64,000 bases of DNA, from NCBI GenBank assembly GCA_963836015.1, contig CAWIIF010000003.1:1-64000 (forward strand). Reading direction: 5' to 3'. The DNA is from CAWCDJ01 sp963836015 (GTDB lineage Bacteria > Acidobacteriota > Terriglobia > Bryobacterales > Bryobacteraceae). Below the pieces are notes generated by a model. That model was not told the origin of the DNA and ran no database searches. It saw only the letters and a list, made by a program, of their open reading frames with translations. Positions 62,258-64,000 of this stretch are shown one piece after another; position 1 is the first letter of the stretch; each line of letters begins with the position of its first letter. The position numbers and the translations under genes are program-made.

Positions 62258-62719
62258 TCAGTAATGCTCCCATGTGACCGACCAGTGTTCATCCGGCCGA
62301 GCCGACCTGATCACGAGGCGCCCGTCCGCGCTGAACTGGAAAATGCGCGGCAAATCCTTGCCGATCAGGAGGTCGCCGGTATTCGACCCCTGCACGTGAT
62401 GGGTCACGGTGTGCGTCGCCTCGTTTATGTCGTAGCTGCCGAAGGAGGCCTCGTACCCGTTCCGGACGTATTCATTGGACAGAGAACTTGCAGACTTGGG
62501 GTACATGAGCTGTACCGACATATGACCATCGCGGGTGTAGATCAGCATGCCGACCGGCACTCCGGCGGTCTCCAGTTTTCCGTCCGGTCCCACGATGGAG
62601 GCAAGGTGCCATGCGCCGACGAGTTTTTCCTTGTCGGGGGTAGCTGGTGCCGAAGGTGCCTGCGAATCCGCGCAGACCGCCAAAAACATAGCAAGCATTG
62701 CAAAGCGGATCATCTTCAT
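62258..62719 (-). CDS. secreted lipocalin-like protein
   Basis: 153-aa exported protein. Signal peptide (MKMIRFAMLAMFLAVCADSQ). The mature part begins EKLVGAWHLASIVGPDGK, the usual lipocalin-like entry strand with G-x-W, followed by beta strands with GMLIYTRDGHMSVQLMYP and HHVQGSNTGDLLIGKDLPRI. Such Lipocalin_5-type proteins often bind small hydrophobic molecules, and several occur beside aldo/keto reductases. Start ATG 62719 fits the signal peptide; ATG 62731 is also possible. 43 nt upstream of the CMD gene. Confidence 0.75.
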   Translation of the reverse strand: MKMIRFAMLAMFLAVCADSQAPSAPATPDKEKLVGAWHLASIVGPDGKLETAGVPVGMLIYTRDGHMSVQLMYPKSASSLSNEYVRNGYEASFGSYDINEATHTVTHHVQGSNTGDLLIGKDLPRIFQFSADGRLVIRSARPDEHWSVTWEHY

Positions 62720-62741
62720 CGTCGACTCCATTCCAAGCCGC

Positions 62742-63737
62742 TTAGCGGCCCACCAGCTTCTCGTGAAATTCCGGATAACGCGCTCCGCCGAGCTTGATGT
62801 ACGAAGAGGAAGTCTCGATTGCATCGAGATCCCGAGGCGTCAGTTCGACATTGAGCGCCCCAAGATTCTCTTCCAGACGACCGAGCTTCGTCGTGCCAGG
62901 AATCGGAACGATCCAGGGTTTCTTCGCCAGCAGCCAGGCGAGCGCGATCTGCGCGGGTGTCGTCTGCTTCTGTTGCGCGAAGGTGGTCAGCAAGTCCACC
63001 AGAGCCTGGTTCGCTTTCCGATTCTCATCGCTAAAACGAGGGATGATGCTGCGAAAATCGGTGCTGTCGAACTTTGTCTCGGGCGTGATCTTGCCCGTCA
63101 GGAAACCCTTGCCGAGAGGGCTGAACGGAACGAACCCGATCTCAAGTTCCTCAAGTAACGGTAGGATCTCCTGTTCCGGCTGTCTCCAAAAAAGGGAGTA
63201 CTCGCTCTGCAATGCGGTGACGGGCTGAACGGCATGGGCGCGACGAATGGTCTTGGCGCCTGCTTCTGAAAGACCGAAGTGTTTGACCTTGCCTTCCCCG
63301 ATCAGTTCCTTCACCGCTCCCGCCACATCTTCGATCGGCACGTTCAGATCGACACGATGTTGGTAGAACAGATCGAGCGCATCGACTCTCAGGCGCCGGA
63401 GAGAAGTCTCGGCAACCTGTTTGATGTGTTCCGGCCGGCTGTTTAAAGCGCTCCACCGATTCCCGTCGCCGGGATTTGCCTCCCACCCGAATTTGGTGGC
63501 GATCACGACTTTCCCGCGGAACGGAGCGAGGGCCTCACCCACGAGTTCTTCGTTCGTGAGCGGGCCGTAAACTTCGGCAGTATCAAAGAACGTGACGCCG
63601 CGCTCCACGGCCGCGCGGAGGAGAGCGGTCATCTCCCGCTTGTCTTTCGGCGGGCCGTACGACCAACTCATTCCCATACAGCCGAAGCCGATGGCCGAAA
63701 CTTCCAGCTTGCTTTTCCCTAATTTGCGTTTCTGCAT
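62742..63737 (-). CDS. aldo/keto reductase
   Basis: 331-aa NADPH-dependent AKR of the YhdN/AKR13 kind. Catalytic residues are recognisable: Asp and Tyr in FFDTAEVYG near 49-55, Lys in VVIATKFGW near 82, and His in LFYQHRVD near 125. The C-terminal cofactor segment is PWIVPIPGTTKLGRLEENLG. Start ATG 63737 has GGGAG 6 nt upstream, better than ATG 63755. First gene of the leftward redox cluster and divergent from the LysR gene, so probably regulated by it. Reduces aldehydes or quinones of unknown identity. Confidence 0.92.
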   Translation of the reverse strand: MQKRKLGKSKLEVSAIGFGCMGMSWSYGPPKDKREMTALLRAAVERGVTFFDTAEVYGPLTNEELVGEALAPFRGKVVIATKFGWEANPGDGNRWSALNSRPEHIKQVAETSLRRLRVDALDLFYQHRVDLNVPIEDVAGAVKELIGEGKVKHFGLSEAGAKTIRRAHAVQPVTALQSEYSLFWRQPEQEILPLLEELEIGFVPFSPLGKGFLTGKITPETKFDSTDFRSIIPRFSDENRKANQALVDLLTTFAQQKQTTPAQIALAWLLAKKPWIVPIPGTTKLGRLEENLGALNVELTPRDLDAIETSSSYIKLGGARYPEFHEKLVGR

Positions 63738-63827
63738 CGTAACTCCCTTCGCCACTGGCCTTCACCAGGCTGCTCTTCGTATCCCTCAATTCCAAGGTAC
63801 TGCCGAACCGCGTTTTTGAGTAGTATG

Positions 63828-63833
63828 TATAAA
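63828..63833 (+). promoter_or_regulatory. -10-like TATAAA of the LysR gene
   Basis: TATAAA lies 29 nt before the LysR ATG, so the transcript would include or start beside the dyad at 63844. No good -35 was seen. Confidence 0.35.
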
Positions 63834-63843
63834 AGACAAGGGC

Positions 63844-63862
63844 TTGTGAGCGCAATTCACAA
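63844..63862 (+). promoter_or_regulatory. LysR-type operator (T-N11-A dyad)
   Basis: TTGTGA and TCACAA form a perfect 6-bp dyad with a 7-nt centre, and T63847 and A63859 give the T-N11-A pattern of LysR-type binding sites. It abuts the LysR start codon and lies in the 125-nt gap to the aldo/keto reductase, so it could serve autorepression and divergent control. Confidence 0.6.
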
Positions 63863-64000
63863 ATGGAGCGAAACGATCTCAGTATTCTTGCCGCATTCCT
63901 CGCCGTAGCAGAGGAGCGCAGCTTTACACGGGCCGCCAAACGGCTGGGCGTGTCTCCGTCCGCCATGAGCCACGCGATTCGGGGACTGGAGGAGGACATA
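63863..64000 (+). CDS. LysR-family transcriptional regulator (5' part only)
   Basis: First 46 codons of a gene that continues past the window. The N-terminal winged helix-turn-helix is clear: MERNDLSILAAFLAVAEERS, then FTRAAKRLGVSPSAMSHAIR and GLEEDI. LysR proteins are about 300 aa. Divergent from the aldo/keto reductase cluster. Confidence 0.92.
   Translation, partial: MERNDLSILAAFLAVAEERSFTRAAKRLGVSPSAMSHAIRGLEEDI

Overview
The window is about 64 kb of a high-GC bacterial chromosome that includes its replication-origin neighbourhood. I infer an acidobacterium, most likely Bryobacterales/Solibacteraceae. The grounds are two large MacB-type permeases of the acidobacterial orphan (ADOP) kind, an Oar-like TonB-dependent receptor with an N-terminal carboxypeptidase-regulatory domain, short intergenic hairpin repeats, and core genes of no other obvious lineage. 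No rRNA, insertion sequence or CRISPR array is visible. The assignment rests on gene content only.

Layout. 1-17.8 kb: tRNA-Ala(GGC); a lipoprotein/permease/ATPase ABC operon; a family 2 glycosyltransferase; a leftward run with a DUF3052-like protein, SRPBCC protein, acetyl-CoA synthetase, zinc alcohol dehydrogenase and metallo-beta-lactamase-fold hydrolase; a CopD-like membrane protein and YgfZ; a PHP phosphoesterase; accA; a MacA-like adaptor with a MacB-like ATPase but no permease; and an ECF sigma / zinc-finger anti-sigma / secretin-N-like triad. 17.9-23.3 kb: dnaA-dnaN-gyrB, all leftward, with DnaA-box clusters on both sides of dnaA, then tRNA-Gly(GCC). 23.4-29.0 kb: a secreted protein and two ADOP permeases, the second frameshifted. 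29.1-30.6 kb: a lower-GC patch with two orphans. 30.6-38.5 kb: a TPR protein, rsmI, a multiply frameshifted serine hydrolase, and an overlapping pair (TPR/NfrA-like exporter and TIM-barrel hydrolase) that looks like an exopolysaccharide module. 38.6-44.3 kb: a MerR regulator, then mnmG-rsmG-parA-parB leftward with two parS sites, and purD with tRNA-Arg(CCU) rightward. 44.4-50.4 kb: dnaE, a homocysteine methyltransferase/MTHFR fusion and a Sua5/YciO protein. 50.4-58.9 kb: the TonB receptor with a structured leader, a SulP transporter translationally coupled to a Tat-signal aminotransferase, an HELVH protein, trxB and ridA. 58.9-64 kb: a PqqD-like gene with an in-frame TGA, orphans, and a lower-GC redox cluster (ADH, tautomerase, carboxymuconolactone decarboxylase, lipocalin, aldo/keto reductase) divergent from a LysR regulator with a dyad operator at its start codon.

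How parts work together. The two blocks dnaA-dnaN-gyrB and mnmG-rsmG-parAB/parS place replication initiation and origin segregation in one ~25 kb stretch. Several genes have a -10-like hexamer 6-7 nt before the start codon and no Shine-Dalgarno, which suggests leaderless mRNAs. Two families of short palindromic repeats sit at gene ends and may act as terminators. Four loci (second ADOP, serine hydrolase, PqqD-like, DUF2255) carry frameshifts, stops or truncation; some may be assembly errors.
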